The notes: a model not told the origin generated them from the letters alone. A stretch of 64,000 bases of DNA from Strigamia acuminata (GCA_949358305.1 OX442315.1:30220427-30284426); one strand, 5' to 3'; positions 38,101 to 46,872 are shown, numbered from the stretch's first letter. A program made the numbers and translations.

Positions 38101-39378
38101 ACTGACCCATTCGAATTCTCCGATTTCTCGCAGAATTTCCTCAATTGTTGGCATTTGAGGTGGGTTGTACTTAGTATGTGTATTGATGGGGCGGAAATCA
38201 ATGCACAAGCGTGGGTCGTTTCCTGGTCGCATGACTAGGACTGGCCGCATTCCGTAATCGCCTTCAGCTTTGACGACTACGCCTTTGTCAATCATGTCTT
38301 GACAAAGTTGTCTGATTATTTCCCTTTTTTGAGGGTTTATGCTCTTAAAGGGGACACGGATGGGTTTCTCCGTGTCAAGCTCAATTTTGTGCTTAACCAG
38401 GTGTGTTTTACCTGGATCTTTAGAAATAATCCTTTTATGTTTGGATAACATCTTTTCTAATAATTTGGATTGCTCCAAATTTAAGTTAGCTTCTTCGACT
38501 AACTTTTGGATGAAATTCTCTTCATCAATTTTGCCTTGAGTTACACTTGCAGCATAAGCTTTTGCAAAGGTCATAAATGAGGAATCGGGTTCCTCCACTT
38601 TCTCCAAATAACGTTCCAGCAACGCTTGTGGAATGTAGGGTAAATCTGCATCCACAGGTTGCGTGAAATTCCAAGACATCGTCTGTGGATTAGGTTGGAT
38701 TTTTAATTTATTCATAAAATCGCAACCCAATAGTACCATTGGATACTTATTTGGTATTACGATGAACGGATGACGTAATGTGCCATGTGTCCATCGAAAT
38801 GAAAGATGGATGGTTCCATCTGGAGTGACTTCTTCACTAGCCGTCGTAACTCTGACACCAGGTCCGATAGGTCGTAGATATTTTTCTAGACCTAATTGAT
38901 TAATAACTGAAGTGGCTAGGAAGCTCTTATTTGCTCCTGAGTCCAACATACCAGTTATTACACCTTTTAACGTTTCTAACTTTAACGTTGGAAGGTCATG
39001 GCTGTTTGGTATTCCAGCCACTTTGCACTCAAACTTGCGCAATTTATGATGAACTGTAATTGGAGGCTCCAAAGGCAGTTCGTCTAATAACTCATTGGTA
39101 TCAAGAGTTGTAGCTGCAAATAACTTAATGCACTCCTCAATTCCAGGTGTCTCTGGAACTGAGCTTGGTCTATCGTCTTTAACTTCGACTTTATCTTGAA
39201 TATTGGAAGTGTCTTCTTCAGTCGGGGTTTCGCCGACAATCTCCTTTTTTACATCAAGAGATCCTTTTTCTTTTAGTTCTGTTTGACGAATTAATTCATC
39301 AATAACTTCTCCAACATCTTCCATTATCTTCAGATTTTCATTCTCTGATTCCGATTTCGGAGGTGACGCAGCGTCCAC
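35152..39378 (-). CDS. Pol polyprotein of the Gypsy element
   Basis: At least 1408 codons; the frame is open a further 8-9 codons upstream to the frameshift site, and its apparent first codon is GTG. Order: aspartic protease (LLDSGANKSFLA, DSGA about 146-149), reverse transcriptase (catalytic YLDDIIVV about 500), RNase H (HTDASKQGLGAAL), integrase zinc domain (GHPG then CQGCQACK) and integrase core (VDLSGP, IISDNGPQFRS, then an E-helix with NPVERTNRDIK). The reverse-transcriptase-before-integrase order defines Ty3/Gypsy. After integrase there is an acidic Asn/Glu/Lys-rich tail of about 130 residues ending in YNLRSRVPRAKT. All catalytic residues are present. Confidence 0.95.
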   Translation of the reverse strand: MDAASPPKSESENENLKIMEDVGEVIDELIRQTELKEKGSLDVKKEIVGETPTEEDTSNIQDKVEVKDDRPSSVPETPGIEECIKLFAATTLDTNELLDELPLEPPITVHHKLRKFECKVAGIPNSHDLPTLKLETLKGVITGMLDSGANKSFLATSVINQLGLEKYLRPIGPGVRVTTASEEVTPDGTIHLSFRWTHGTLRHPFIVIPNKYPMVLLGCDFMNKLKIQPNPQTMSWNFTQPVDADLPYIPQALLERYLEKVEEPDSSFMTFAKAYAASVTQGKIDEENFIQKLVEEANLNLEQSKLLEKMLSKHKRIISKDPGKTHLVKHKIELDTEKPIRVPFKSINPQKREIIRQLCQDMIDKGVVVKAEGDYGMRPVLVMRPGNDPRLCIDFRPINTHTKYNPPQMPTIEEILREIGEFEWVSTIDLTKGYWQIELRPEDREKTAFWSPMGRLMFLVMPFGLVNAPTTFQELMEKVLGNVYRKFAWAYLDDIIVVSKSFEEHIKHLDIVFKKLAEANLHAHPGKTHLCRKELIFLGYKVGVEGLAVDPKKVAAITQFPAPTNLKELQRFLGMVNFFHRLIKNMATVAEPLRPLLKKDAEFDWELHHQAAFDAIKDLLTNAETMKMPDLYMPFIVHTDASKQGLGAALTQKKNVDGQEVEMPCVYASRSLQPAEKNYTVTELECLAVVWGLRKFRPYLEYTTFTVQTDHQALKWLMSLSDPSGRLARWQMELMAYSFEIQYVKGPLNVIADALSRAPVSAPDEPEDDGDNDDLLSYCPSPCRSWQMGKLNELPKSIIVNEDDQALINFCIKMHDPSGTPDVELRAMMAKKFELPTTNVLIKAFAAKIAKQLECDPPTRDDIIAAQKADKFCQHIRNYLLNKQYPSYIVTRLQRRNFERHASTYLIEEDMLLHYHPTSTDELGEDGRALKVVVPKKLIYKIIWLMHGHPLSGHPGIARTMYRTRRVYTWKGMKRDITRFIQHCQGCQACKPRSKTEIEGAQIGPFGPFDCLSVDLSGPKPRTRRNNTHICVIVDVATHWPELFPMCNPTAIKVANTIYHLSMTFGFPRQIISDNGPQFRSQVYKEFCKKFDMSRTPTSIYHPQSNPVERTNRDIKYLVSIYLDIHDQWDEYLREFAFSLRTTVTRGRDYSPAFLNFFRELRIPWDPRIPEGILVIDPKNPHLYVQKLEAIIAETYQHMMSHVLDLRRRVEAEKSDKKFDNFRQNDLVWRESHILSNAAKGIAAGISPKRNGPYVIVKRLQGGAFQLRRLSDNKIYPAVHGTELMPYFPVFNQEIWLEGEEVGQKTKNIVNTLDDVELSKIPVENTESSEKSKLKNNEVDEINKRLENVSLDENLEKEMFLEKEKISNNEENNSSDIGDDADDNLNKLDCTSRKSKYNLRSRVPRAKT

Positions 39379-39398
39379 TAGACCTGATGGATCTGCGT

Positions 39399-42300
39399 CT
39401 ACAAGTTTTTTCGAAACATGTCAGTTATGATCTTGACTGCTTTTTCAAACTCAGCTGTTGACACTGGTTTGTCCTTTTTAGAGGATGGGCAGTCTTTTTG
39501 CCAATGCCCTAATTTTTTGCATAAATTGCATGGATCAGTGGCAGGCGATTTCTTTTTCGTTGCTGCTGGTGAGGCAGAACGAGAACGAGCGTCAGACCGG
39601 CGCTCTGGCGACACCGCAGGTGACTTTGAATTCCTTTCTGTATTCACCTTTGATGCGTCAAATGAAACATTTTTTGATTTCATTTTTGGCTTCCATTTGC
39701 CTGCAACGGGGTTATTTTTTGCTAACAACGCCGCTGCTTTGGCCAATAAAGCCAACGTCTCATCTCCTGCTTCCTCCTCCTCTTCAGCTTCTTCAGCTTC
39801 AGACGACGGAGTTTCAGCTCCAGTTATATTTGCATGTAACTTAGGAACTGAATGAGGATTTTTGACGTCCTTTTTGGAAGATTCTTTTTTCGAACTCTTC
39901 CCTTCCACCTCGTCTAGAAAGTCTTCGTAACTAGGTGGCTGCAACAATTTCAAACCATTAAAGGTTTCATTGTTTTGCTCAGCGAGTCTTTTCTCTCGCT
40001 TTAAGTACGCTGACCTTTCGGCTTCTGTAAGGTAAGCTTTGTACTTTTCGTCAATGCGCAATTGATTGACCTCCATGAACTCATTTAACTCGGAGAATTT
40101 CCCCGGGTCGGGAGCGTCCGACATCATCAGAATATTTTTACTATATTCTGTGAGACCAGCTCTGAACTGATCATCTGCTGTTGCATCAGTAACAGCATGT
40201 GGCATTCTGCCAAGCAGATTCTCTGCTCTTAGCATGTACGAATGTAAGCTTTCGCCTTTTCGTTGCTTAAGACATCGCCAGAGCGTCTTGATGTCTTCGC
40301 TCGATTCACCAAATTTAAACATAAATTGTTTAACGAAGTCATCCCACTTCGTGAAGTCTTTCCTGCGAAACCACTCCTTGACACCGCCAACTAGTATTCT
40401 TGGTACTAGATGGGCCAATGCACCTTCACAGCCAAAACTGTGAACTTTGCCTAGTTCGAATATTTCCAGCAAGAGGTTTGACCCTGCTTGCCAACTTCCA
40501 TTATAGGCATGTGGGATAACTCGATCCCATCTAATGAACTTTTCATCTGTTGTTTGATGAGTCCATTTATCAGAAGTAAATTCACTTATTTTTTGCAAAA
40601 TAATTTTATCCCTTCTGCTTTTTCGCTGTTGTTGAGCATTTTGCCTCAACAACTGGTCAATCTCATCTTTCGTGTAGAAATCGGGTCTTTGAGTTCTACT
40701 ACGTGTTCTGTGACGAGATCGCCCTCTCACACTGGGACGTGAGGAATCTGTATCTGACGCAGATTCATGATTCGGATTTGGCGGCGGATCAGGGTCCGGA
40801 GGATCGTCGCCATCTGGCGGACGACGGTCTCCATTTGGTGGTCCCCTTCCATTTCGATTGCCATTCGAATTATGGTCACGTGAGTGGCCACCTCCATGTC
40901 CATCTGAACTGTCTCCACCTGGTGGGTCACCACCTGGTGGATTTCCACGGTATCTCGGCCCATCACGGATGTCGTTGTGACAATCGCGTTTTGGTGAGCC
41001 TTCTCGCGGATTATCGTGTGACCGTCCACGATCGTGTGGTTTCTCACGTTCTTTATTCTTTCTCTCTAGCAATCCGATTAATCGGTCACTATTGCTAAAG
41101 AATCGATCCGAATCTTGTGGAACTTTTGGGGAATGATATTCGGTCGGGTCTGGTTGTCGCTTTCGCTTTTTGCGACTGTGATGACTATTACGGCTTCCAC
41201 GACTACTGCGTGAGTCATCACTGTCAGTCCAACTTGATTGTCGACTGACTTTTGGTTTAGCTGATGTTAAATCAATCAACTCAGGTGATTTGGAAGCACC
41301 TTTTTGCAAAACTGGGGCTGGCTTTGCAAAATTATCTTCGCCACAAACGTCTTGTACTTTTTGTACGACTACTGCAAAGTTTTCTTGTACCGTCAATAGA
41401 TCTGCGCGAAGAATTTCGTTTTCACGAGCTTGCGCAGCTAAGTCGGCACGTAATAACTGCTCTGCAGTACTTTGACTTTTGGCGGCTTGACCAGCATCAA
41501 TTACTGACTGCTGTCGAGCGAGAAATACTTCGTTTTCTCGTTGTGCTAATCTCTTAGCTCTTGCTGCTTGTTCTGCAGCATAATTCTCGTAATTTCGAGA
41601 AGTGGAGGGGATTGCTTCCCTCGCTCGAACTGGGGCGGTTAGTTCGGCAGTCATTAAATTTGTGTTGGCTTCCCGCAAATTTGCGTTGGCCAATCTCAAA
41701 TTTTCATTAGCAATTTCTAAATCTTTTTGTGCTTGATTTAGTTGCTCGAGCCTTTGTTGTTGCTCTTCGTCAGTAATTAGCCAGGAAGCTTTTTCCTGCT
41801 CTAATTGCAACAACTTAACATGGTCATTTGCACGTTGTTGTTTTAGTTCGGCATTTTGCTGCTGCATTTCTGCATGCATTCGCTCGAACTCTGCTTGCAA
41901 GCTTGTTCTGACGATTTCAACGTCTTTTTGGCTTTGTTTGCGAACCATAGCTTTGTGGATTTGTTCCACAGTCATTTCGCTAGTGACTTTTACTCCCTCG
42001 AGCCTAGCTTGCTCACGGAGTGCGTCCATCGTGGTTACACGCACGGGAGAATGAGAAACTTCCATATTGGAGTTCTCCGAATCTTGCTGTGCTGCACCTT
42101 GAACCGGTGATGAATTCAGCGAGTGCTCTGCACTTGATGATTGAATTCGTAAATTCAAATCATCGTTTTGCGACTTGGAACGGCCACTTCCAGTTGGATT
42201 GTTTAAGTCCAACTGGCCGCTTGGCGGGGATGGCTGTTGTCGCTCCAACGCTTGCGTGAATTCATTCACGATTAACTGTGCCGAGTTACAGTTAGCTGTT

Positions 42301-42422
42301 TGATCCATGGCTTCAAACAATTCTTGTGACTCAGTCACTTCTTGATCCACGACTGGTAGATCGATCGCCACTCGTCTCTTCGCCGGCCTTCCTCTCGGTC
42401 TCTTCTCTGAAGGAGTCGCCAT
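39399..42422 (-). CDS. Gag polyprotein of the Gypsy element
   Basis: 1007 aa. The N-terminus is basic (KRPRGRPAKRR, AT-hook-like). A Gln/Glu/Ala-rich coiled-coil stretch covers about residues 150-350, then a Ser/Arg/Asp/Gly/His-rich disordered section. A Ty3/Gypsy capsid-like region follows (about 620-800, including WKRCLK-type and LRAEN text). Near the C-terminus is one CCHC zinc knuckle, CNLCKKLGHWQKDC, for RNA binding. This is large for a Gypsy Gag. It ends in TAG right after a slippery site, so a fraction of ribosomes should continue into pol. Confidence 0.9.
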   Translation of the reverse strand: MATPSEKRPRGRPAKRRVAIDLPVVDQEVTESQELFEAMDQTANCNSAQLIVNEFTQALERQQPSPPSGQLDLNNPTGSGRSKSQNDDLNLRIQSSSAEHSLNSSPVQGAAQQDSENSNMEVSHSPVRVTTMDALREQARLEGVKVTSEMTVEQIHKAMVRKQSQKDVEIVRTSLQAEFERMHAEMQQQNAELKQQRANDHVKLLQLEQEKASWLITDEEQQQRLEQLNQAQKDLEIANENLRLANANLREANTNLMTAELTAPVRAREAIPSTSRNYENYAAEQAARAKRLAQRENEVFLARQQSVIDAGQAAKSQSTAEQLLRADLAAQARENEILRADLLTVQENFAVVVQKVQDVCGEDNFAKPAPVLQKGASKSPELIDLTSAKPKVSRQSSWTDSDDSRSSRGSRNSHHSRKKRKRQPDPTEYHSPKVPQDSDRFFSNSDRLIGLLERKNKEREKPHDRGRSHDNPREGSPKRDCHNDIRDGPRYRGNPPGGDPPGGDSSDGHGGGHSRDHNSNGNRNGRGPPNGDRRPPDGDDPPDPDPPPNPNHESASDTDSSRPSVRGRSRHRTRSRTQRPDFYTKDEIDQLLRQNAQQQRKSRRDKIILQKISEFTSDKWTHQTTDEKFIRWDRVIPHAYNGSWQAGSNLLLEIFELGKVHSFGCEGALAHLVPRILVGGVKEWFRRKDFTKWDDFVKQFMFKFGESSEDIKTLWRCLKQRKGESLHSYMLRAENLLGRMPHAVTDATADDQFRAGLTEYSKNILMMSDAPDPGKFSELNEFMEVNQLRIDEKYKAYLTEAERSAYLKREKRLAEQNNETFNGLKLLQPPSYEDFLDEVEGKSSKKESSKKDVKNPHSVPKLHANITGAETPSSEAEEAEEEEEAGDETLALLAKAAALLAKNNPVAGKWKPKMKSKNVSFDASKVNTERNSKSPAVSPERRSDARSRSASPAATKKKSPATDPCNLCKKLGHWQKDCPSSKKDKPVSTAEFEKAVKIITDMFRKNL
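39405..39411 (-). promoter_or_regulatory. -1 programmed ribosomal frameshift site between gag and pol
   Basis: On the - strand the gag frame reads CGA AAA AAC TTG TAG, giving the slippery heptamer A AAA AAC one codon before the stop. Shifting by -1 enters the pol frame, which is open from here through 35152. Pol has no in-frame ATG near its beginning. Confidence 0.85.
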
Positions 42423-42513
42423 TTTTCAATGAGGATTTAGAAAGGATAGAGAAGAAAGATAAGCAAGATAAAAATGGCGGGTAAATTTTAACTAACAAAG
42501 TTATACAATGACT

Positions 42514-42531
42514 ATCCCGGACGGGCCCCCA
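42514..42531 (-). promoter_or_regulatory. primer-binding site (minus-strand DNA priming)
   Basis: Two bases inside the 5' LTR, the - strand reads TGGGGGCCCGTCCGGGAT. It starts with TGG as required to pair with a tRNA CCA end. The tRNA would end ...ATCCCGGACGGGCCCCCA. I could not name the tRNA with confidence. Confidence 0.7.
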
Positions 42532-42533
42532 CG

Positions 42534-43504
42534 TGCTGCGATCCGGGTTTTTATCCACTTAATTTCTAATAAATTAAGCAGAAACCGCAGGTGAATGCTA
42601 TAAAAGACTTACAATCGGCGGCCTTAAACTTGTCTAGGGTTAAGTTTATTAAGTAGGAAAATAAAGACACAATTTTTATGATAAAAATCACACAAATTCT
42701 TTATTAAGTTAAATACAATGAAATATAAAATATATTGACTAGTTGAAATAGGAAGAGCGACAAGTCGCGTAACAATTTGAGCGGAAAACAATGGAAGGGC
42801 TTGCAACGACTGTTGCAAGCTACAAAGCGCTAAAATGGCGCTTAAACAACACACAGTTGTTAGGCGAAGGCGAATTGTCTTCGTTCTCTGAACTCACGAA
42901 CGATGGTCGAAGACGATGGTTCTCGTGGGCTCCTTCTACGGCTCGTGCGACGGCTCGGCGGCGGTGGTTGACGGCTGTAGGCGTCTGGTCCAGGTACGAT
43001 GGCGATGGTTGCCGTTCGCGCGGCAACGATGGCGATGGTTCACTTGGATCAGGAAACTTCTTCTTCTCGTTTGCTGGAATTAGCTTCGGCTAATTCAAGC
43101 AGGATAGCTGGCTTTGTAATTCGTTACAAAGCAAGCTGGTGAAACTTGGAATACACGGTCCACTATCAATACGTATTGTCGGAGCAGATATCGCAGTGAT
43201 GTTGTGGGTTGTGTATTTTTGTCAAGAGTCCCGATTTGAGCCAAGACGCGAGCCCAGCACGCTTCAATATTGCGCAGAAAACCTGCGCACTTAGCTCAAA
43301 TGGGTGCAACTAGTGGTTATTACACCATATTGCACCATAACGGCTAATAACCGTTTTCACCCCGGACAACCTGGGGTGATATGTGCCTAGAGAGGATTTC
43401 TCCCCTCGGTCACATGATCTGACTTGGCGTGTGCCACAGTCAAATTAATTAGAAGACAATTAATTTTATCTTCTAAGTTGGTGAAATATTTTGAGATCAC
43501 CACA
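42534..43504 (-). repeat. 5' LTR of the Gypsy element
   Basis: 971 bp; on the - strand it begins TGTGGTGATC and ends GGATCGCAGCA (TG...CA). I compared it by eye with the other LTR and found no difference. Confidence 0.95.
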
Positions 43505-44001
43505 GTTTTTAGAAAATTAGGTAATTAATGATTATTTTGTTTTTTTTTTAAATTATAATTTTAAATGTAAATTTTGTTTTGTAGGCAGTCGGTGGGTTTG
43601 GAGTCGATCGGCATCTACTAGGTCTGAAATTAATTGCTTTGGAAAATGGTATTGAAGTTTCAGCTGTATTTCGTGATTCGAGCTTTCGTGAGAGCAGCCA
43701 TTAGAAGTTGTCGACTAGTCAGGTAATGATTTCAATTGTTGTAATTTAAATTTACCGTTTTTTCTTGATGATAATTTTGTTGAAGGTGTCTGGAAAATGC
43801 GACTCGTTTATGATTTATGGACCGCTTACTGCCGATGGTTACGGCTGTTGTTACAATCCGCTCGAGAAGCAAATTAATTTCAGTTTTACGTCGCAAGTGA
43901 TTTCTCCCGAAACGTGTTCTGTTAAGTTTAGCGAAGCCCTGGAAAAGAGTTTGACAGATATGCAGAATGTTTTGGTGATGACTCAAAGTTCGAAGTTGTG
44001 A

Positions 44002-44671
44002 AATGTGATATTAATTGGGTCTGAGGAAATGTTTCTAACTTTCTATCAGTTTGAGTTTGTTTTGTTCGGTCAAGAGTGTTTTAGAGTAACTGGAAACTTT
44101 TTTTTAATTTGATTATTTTTTTTTTTTTTATAAAATTTTGTTTGACATTTTACACTAACAAGATTAATTAAAAATCGACTTTTTCCCAATTGTTTTCTAA
44201 TATTTTTTACACTAACCTCCAAAGTCTACTAATTTTAATTTCCAAAAATAATGATGATATATATTTCTTTATATAATTATTAAGAATGAGAAAACTGATT
44301 ATGCAACTTTGATTTGACCTTGACGATGGTCTGTGGCGCCAAAATCCGGATCTTTGATCAACCATGTCAATTAAGTGCTCAATTTTTTATAAAAATGTGA
44401 GAAAAGAAAATTCATAATTATGATATTTTATTCCAAACAAGTCTTAAAGTAATATTTATACAATGTACATAATTAAACAACATTTTACAATCAACAGGGT
44501 AGATAATTTTGTGTGTCGATTGTATTTAACTATGCAATAAAAATTACACAAAATATAATTAACTAAAGCTTTTTTTCGGGGTAATTTTTCTTAACGTGGT
44601 ATTAAACCTCCTTGATTAAACGTTTTTTTTATTTACGGTAAATCCAGAAAAATAGAAACTTCAACTTATTT
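44002..44671. other. intergenic, convergent 3' ends
   Basis: AT-rich spacer between the Crat remnant and the next gene. A - strand AATAAA near 44631 would serve the gene at 44672-45694. No gene recognised. Confidence 0.4.
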
Positions 44672-45694
44672 TCATTCGTTTCTCACCTTGTACAAATTAT
44701 TAGTTCGCCATTGCCTGGCCATGAGCTCCAAATTAGACAAATTGACCAAACTATCAGAATCATCGAGGAAAGATGGACTAAGACGAGGTCCATCCTTCGG
44801 TTTCCATTGGATGACATACTCTCGCCCCTTGTTCTCACCTGCGGAATATTTTTGTTTGTTTTCAGTTTTCAGTTTCCGCCATCTTGATGAATTAGCGGAT
44901 CGGTCGCCATCTCTCACCTGATCCCGACTCCACAATCGTATCCTTGAGATTCGCACGCCTGTCGAGCGATCTAAACACGATTCCGTCGTCACTTTTATAA
45001 CGACTTTTCTCCAGATCTTTCCAGCTCGGTTTCCTGAACAGTTTCCACGTGCTTTGCGATTCGTTCGCTTCGTCTATGGGACGAAACTCGATGTCGATGG
45101 CAGGAAGTCCATTTGTACTGATGGAGGTCTGGTACCCCAGCGAATTCTTATTCAGAATGGAATCTTCAATTTGCTTCCGAAATTTCTCCTTTTTTTTGCT
45201 CTTTAAACTCGCTTCCTTAAACGCAACCCCACGCGGGTTTTCCTCGTTTTCGACGTCCTCCTCTTCCTTAATTTGCTTGTCCAACACTTGGAATTTCGCC
45301 ACCTTGTCTGGACGATACGCTGATTCTGCATTGGAAGTTGTGGGCTTTACATCTGTGGAATTATCAGTCACTTTGGAAGGCAATTTATCGTCCAGACTCG
45401 TGCACAAACTGGACACGTCAGCCACGTCCGGCAGTTGGTACCTCCTTGCCGTTTCTGGGGTCGAACTAAGGCGGGGTCGGCCGTGGAATGATAAATCATC
45501 GAATTAGTTTCACCTAATTCAGCTACGAAATCTGTTTTGTGTCTTTTCCTAGGCGACTTGCCGTCCCATCGTCGTCCTCTCGAGTCGCTCAACGACCTTT
45601 TACAGTGTCCCCGCAGCGGGAGAGTGGATTGGTGGACCGGGGACGACGAGGCCGAAGCGCCGCGTCGGATTTCATCCGAGTCGCAAACGTACAT
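44672..45694 (-). CDS. unrecognised charged protein, 3 exons
   Basis: Exons 45694-45514, 45454-44918 and 44838-44672 join in frame to 294 aa, ending YKVRNE. The N-terminal 60 residues carry Ser/Pro stretches and a basic, nuclear-localisation-like run (GKSPRKRHKTD). The middle is Lys/Glu-rich (KSKKKEKFRKQIED) and probably helical. The last exon holds a more conserved-looking block (GREYVIQWKPKDGPRLSPSF, then LELMARQWRTNN). I do not know the family and claim no function. The start is the first in-frame ATG; the frame is open about 26 codons further upstream without an ATG. It is the only apparently intact host-like gene between the Crat and UBR4 remnants. Confidence 0.6.
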
Positions 45695-45888
45695 CGGAAG
45701 TTGTACTAAGCTTTTCGAGTCCCGCCGGGGTCGGGCGACGTTCTCCAACCATGTAAGTTTGTCAAAAAAGTAAAATTGTTATGTACTCTATTAATTTGTA
45801 TTCATTAGGCTGATTAAAAATCAAAAAAGATATATAAATTAACAAAAACAAGGATATACTGTACGGTTTAAATATTTTTATGCAAATC
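45695..45888. other. 5' flank of the unknown gene
   Basis: AT-rich; nothing recognised. Confidence 0.3.
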
Positions 45889-46070
45889 TGAATATAACAA
45901 CATGGTGTTGTATTTGAAAACAATAAAAAATCCGAATATAACACCATGTGGATATATTCGAATATAACACCATGGTGTTATAGCTGAAGTGGTCTTATAT
46001 TCGAATTTTTCACCAATTTCAAAAATGACAGTTTTCAACAAAACTCGAATACAACACCATGGTGTTATTT
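45889..46070. repeat. four dispersed copies of a palindromic AACACCATGGTGTT motif
   Basis: Copies of GAATATAACACCATGGTGTT or close variants lie near 45890, 45934, 45959 and 46046. The inner AACACCATGGTGTT is self-complementary. Nothing coding overlaps them convincingly. Confidence 0.7.
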
Positions 46071-46177
46071 TCAAGTGAAGACGGTAGTTCCTTTTATAAT
46101 AAACAAACTTTGTTTTTGTTTTAATTTCAAATGCTTACACACTTCCATTGAAACGTTTTTAAGAAAAGGAAAAGTCG

Positions 46178-46242
46178 CACTACAGTAAAAATTGACCAGG
46201 CTAGATCTTATCAATCGGTGGTCAATTTTTACTACTGTAGTG
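46178..46242. repeat. 65-bp hairpin (miniature inverted repeat)
   Basis: The left arm 46178-46198 begins CACTACAGTAAAAATTGACC. The right arm 46219-46242 is its reverse complement with three extra bases. The loop is 20 nt. It could be a tiny MITE or a structured RNA stem. Confidence 0.65.
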
Positions 46243-46421
46243 TCCATTAGACTTTTGGTGCATGCAGAAAAAATTAACCAAAAAATTAAAAATTGCTGCT
46301 AAAAATAAAAAAAGAATTGTATTATTTTTTGTGTGATAGATGAAGCCGGGCCTTCTGTAATCTTGAGATAATTTTAATTTTTTTGATAGATTTTTAAACT
46401 TTTTTAATACTTGTAGGTGCA

Positions 46422-46872
46422 CAGCGTTGCCAGCGTTTTATAATGCTGGCGTTTTTAGTTTTAGCGTTGTTTTGGACCGATCAGTGATAAGACAGTTTTC
46501 TGAAGAAATGGTCACGAAAATTGTAGGAATGGCTAGAAAATATAAAATTTTAAAATTATTCTGTATAAGTTATATATATTTTTGTTTTTTTGCAAATTGA
46601 TAGTTATAAAATTGATTTACATAAATATAATAATAATTCTATTATTTTTTGTAGAATAAAAAATAAAATTCCACAACCTTTTAAAATTATTTTTACTAAA
46701 ACACTATTTCATTATGCATATGTTTTTAAACTTTATTTTTCAGCGTTTTTAATTTCAGCGTTTTGCATTAGTTAATAAACAAAGTTCCCAATCTTTTACA
46801 TTGTAGCGTTTTTTTTGCCAGCGTTATTCCTGCCAGCGTTTGTTTAGCCAGCGTTTTGTGTGGTAGCGTTTT
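46422..46872. repeat. cluster of AGCGTT words (degenerate short repeat)
   Basis: At least ten copies of (C/T)AGCGTT or GCCAGCGTT occur at 46422-46470, 46741-46765 and 46804-46872, with irregular spacing. All are in the same orientation except TGCTGGCGTT. The tightest run is GCCAGCGTT three times within 46817-46858. Confidence 0.6.

Larger units (their letters stand above)
31151..43504 (-). mobile_element. complete Ty3/Gypsy LTR retrotransposon with a third ORF, 12,354 bp
   Basis: The element is antisense to Crat, inside an intron. It has two 971-bp LTRs, a 4-bp target duplication GTTT (31147-31150 and 43505-43508), a primer-binding site, a polypurine tract, gag, pol (protease-RT-RNaseH-integrase order, hence Ty3/Gypsy) and an extra frame after pol. 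On its own strand the order is LTR 43504-42534, PBS, gag 42422-39399, pol 39378-35152, leader exons and ORF3 34809-32174, PPT, LTR 32121-31151. All three frames are open over their full length. I found no mismatch between the LTRs, so insertion is recent and the element may be active. Confidence 0.95.
29406..44001 (+). pseudogene. Crat: carnitine O-acetyltransferase (Crat) remnant, interrupted by an LTR retrotransposon
   Basis: Carnitine acetyltransferase moves acetyl groups between CoA and carnitine in mitochondria and peroxisomes. Recognisable exons: about 29454-29507, 29564-29612, 29698-29846, 29917-30088, 30178-30356, 30418-30518, 30580-30699, 30758-30875, 30947-31142, 43585-43722 and 43786-44001. 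They include the active-site text TYEHNPAEGPP (catalytic His), NAGNRWFDK, KLSTSQV and ADGYGCCYNP. The C-terminus is SSKL, a peroxisomal PTS1 signal. Defects: roughly the first 120 residues of the family are absent; about six residues (DNETLP region) are missing at the 29612/29698 join; the 30699/30758 join is one base out of frame and stops soon after; and TAG at 43702-43704 interrupts the last domain. A 12-kb element sits in the intron 31143-43584. Alternative: a few of these are assembly errors. Confidence 0.8.
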
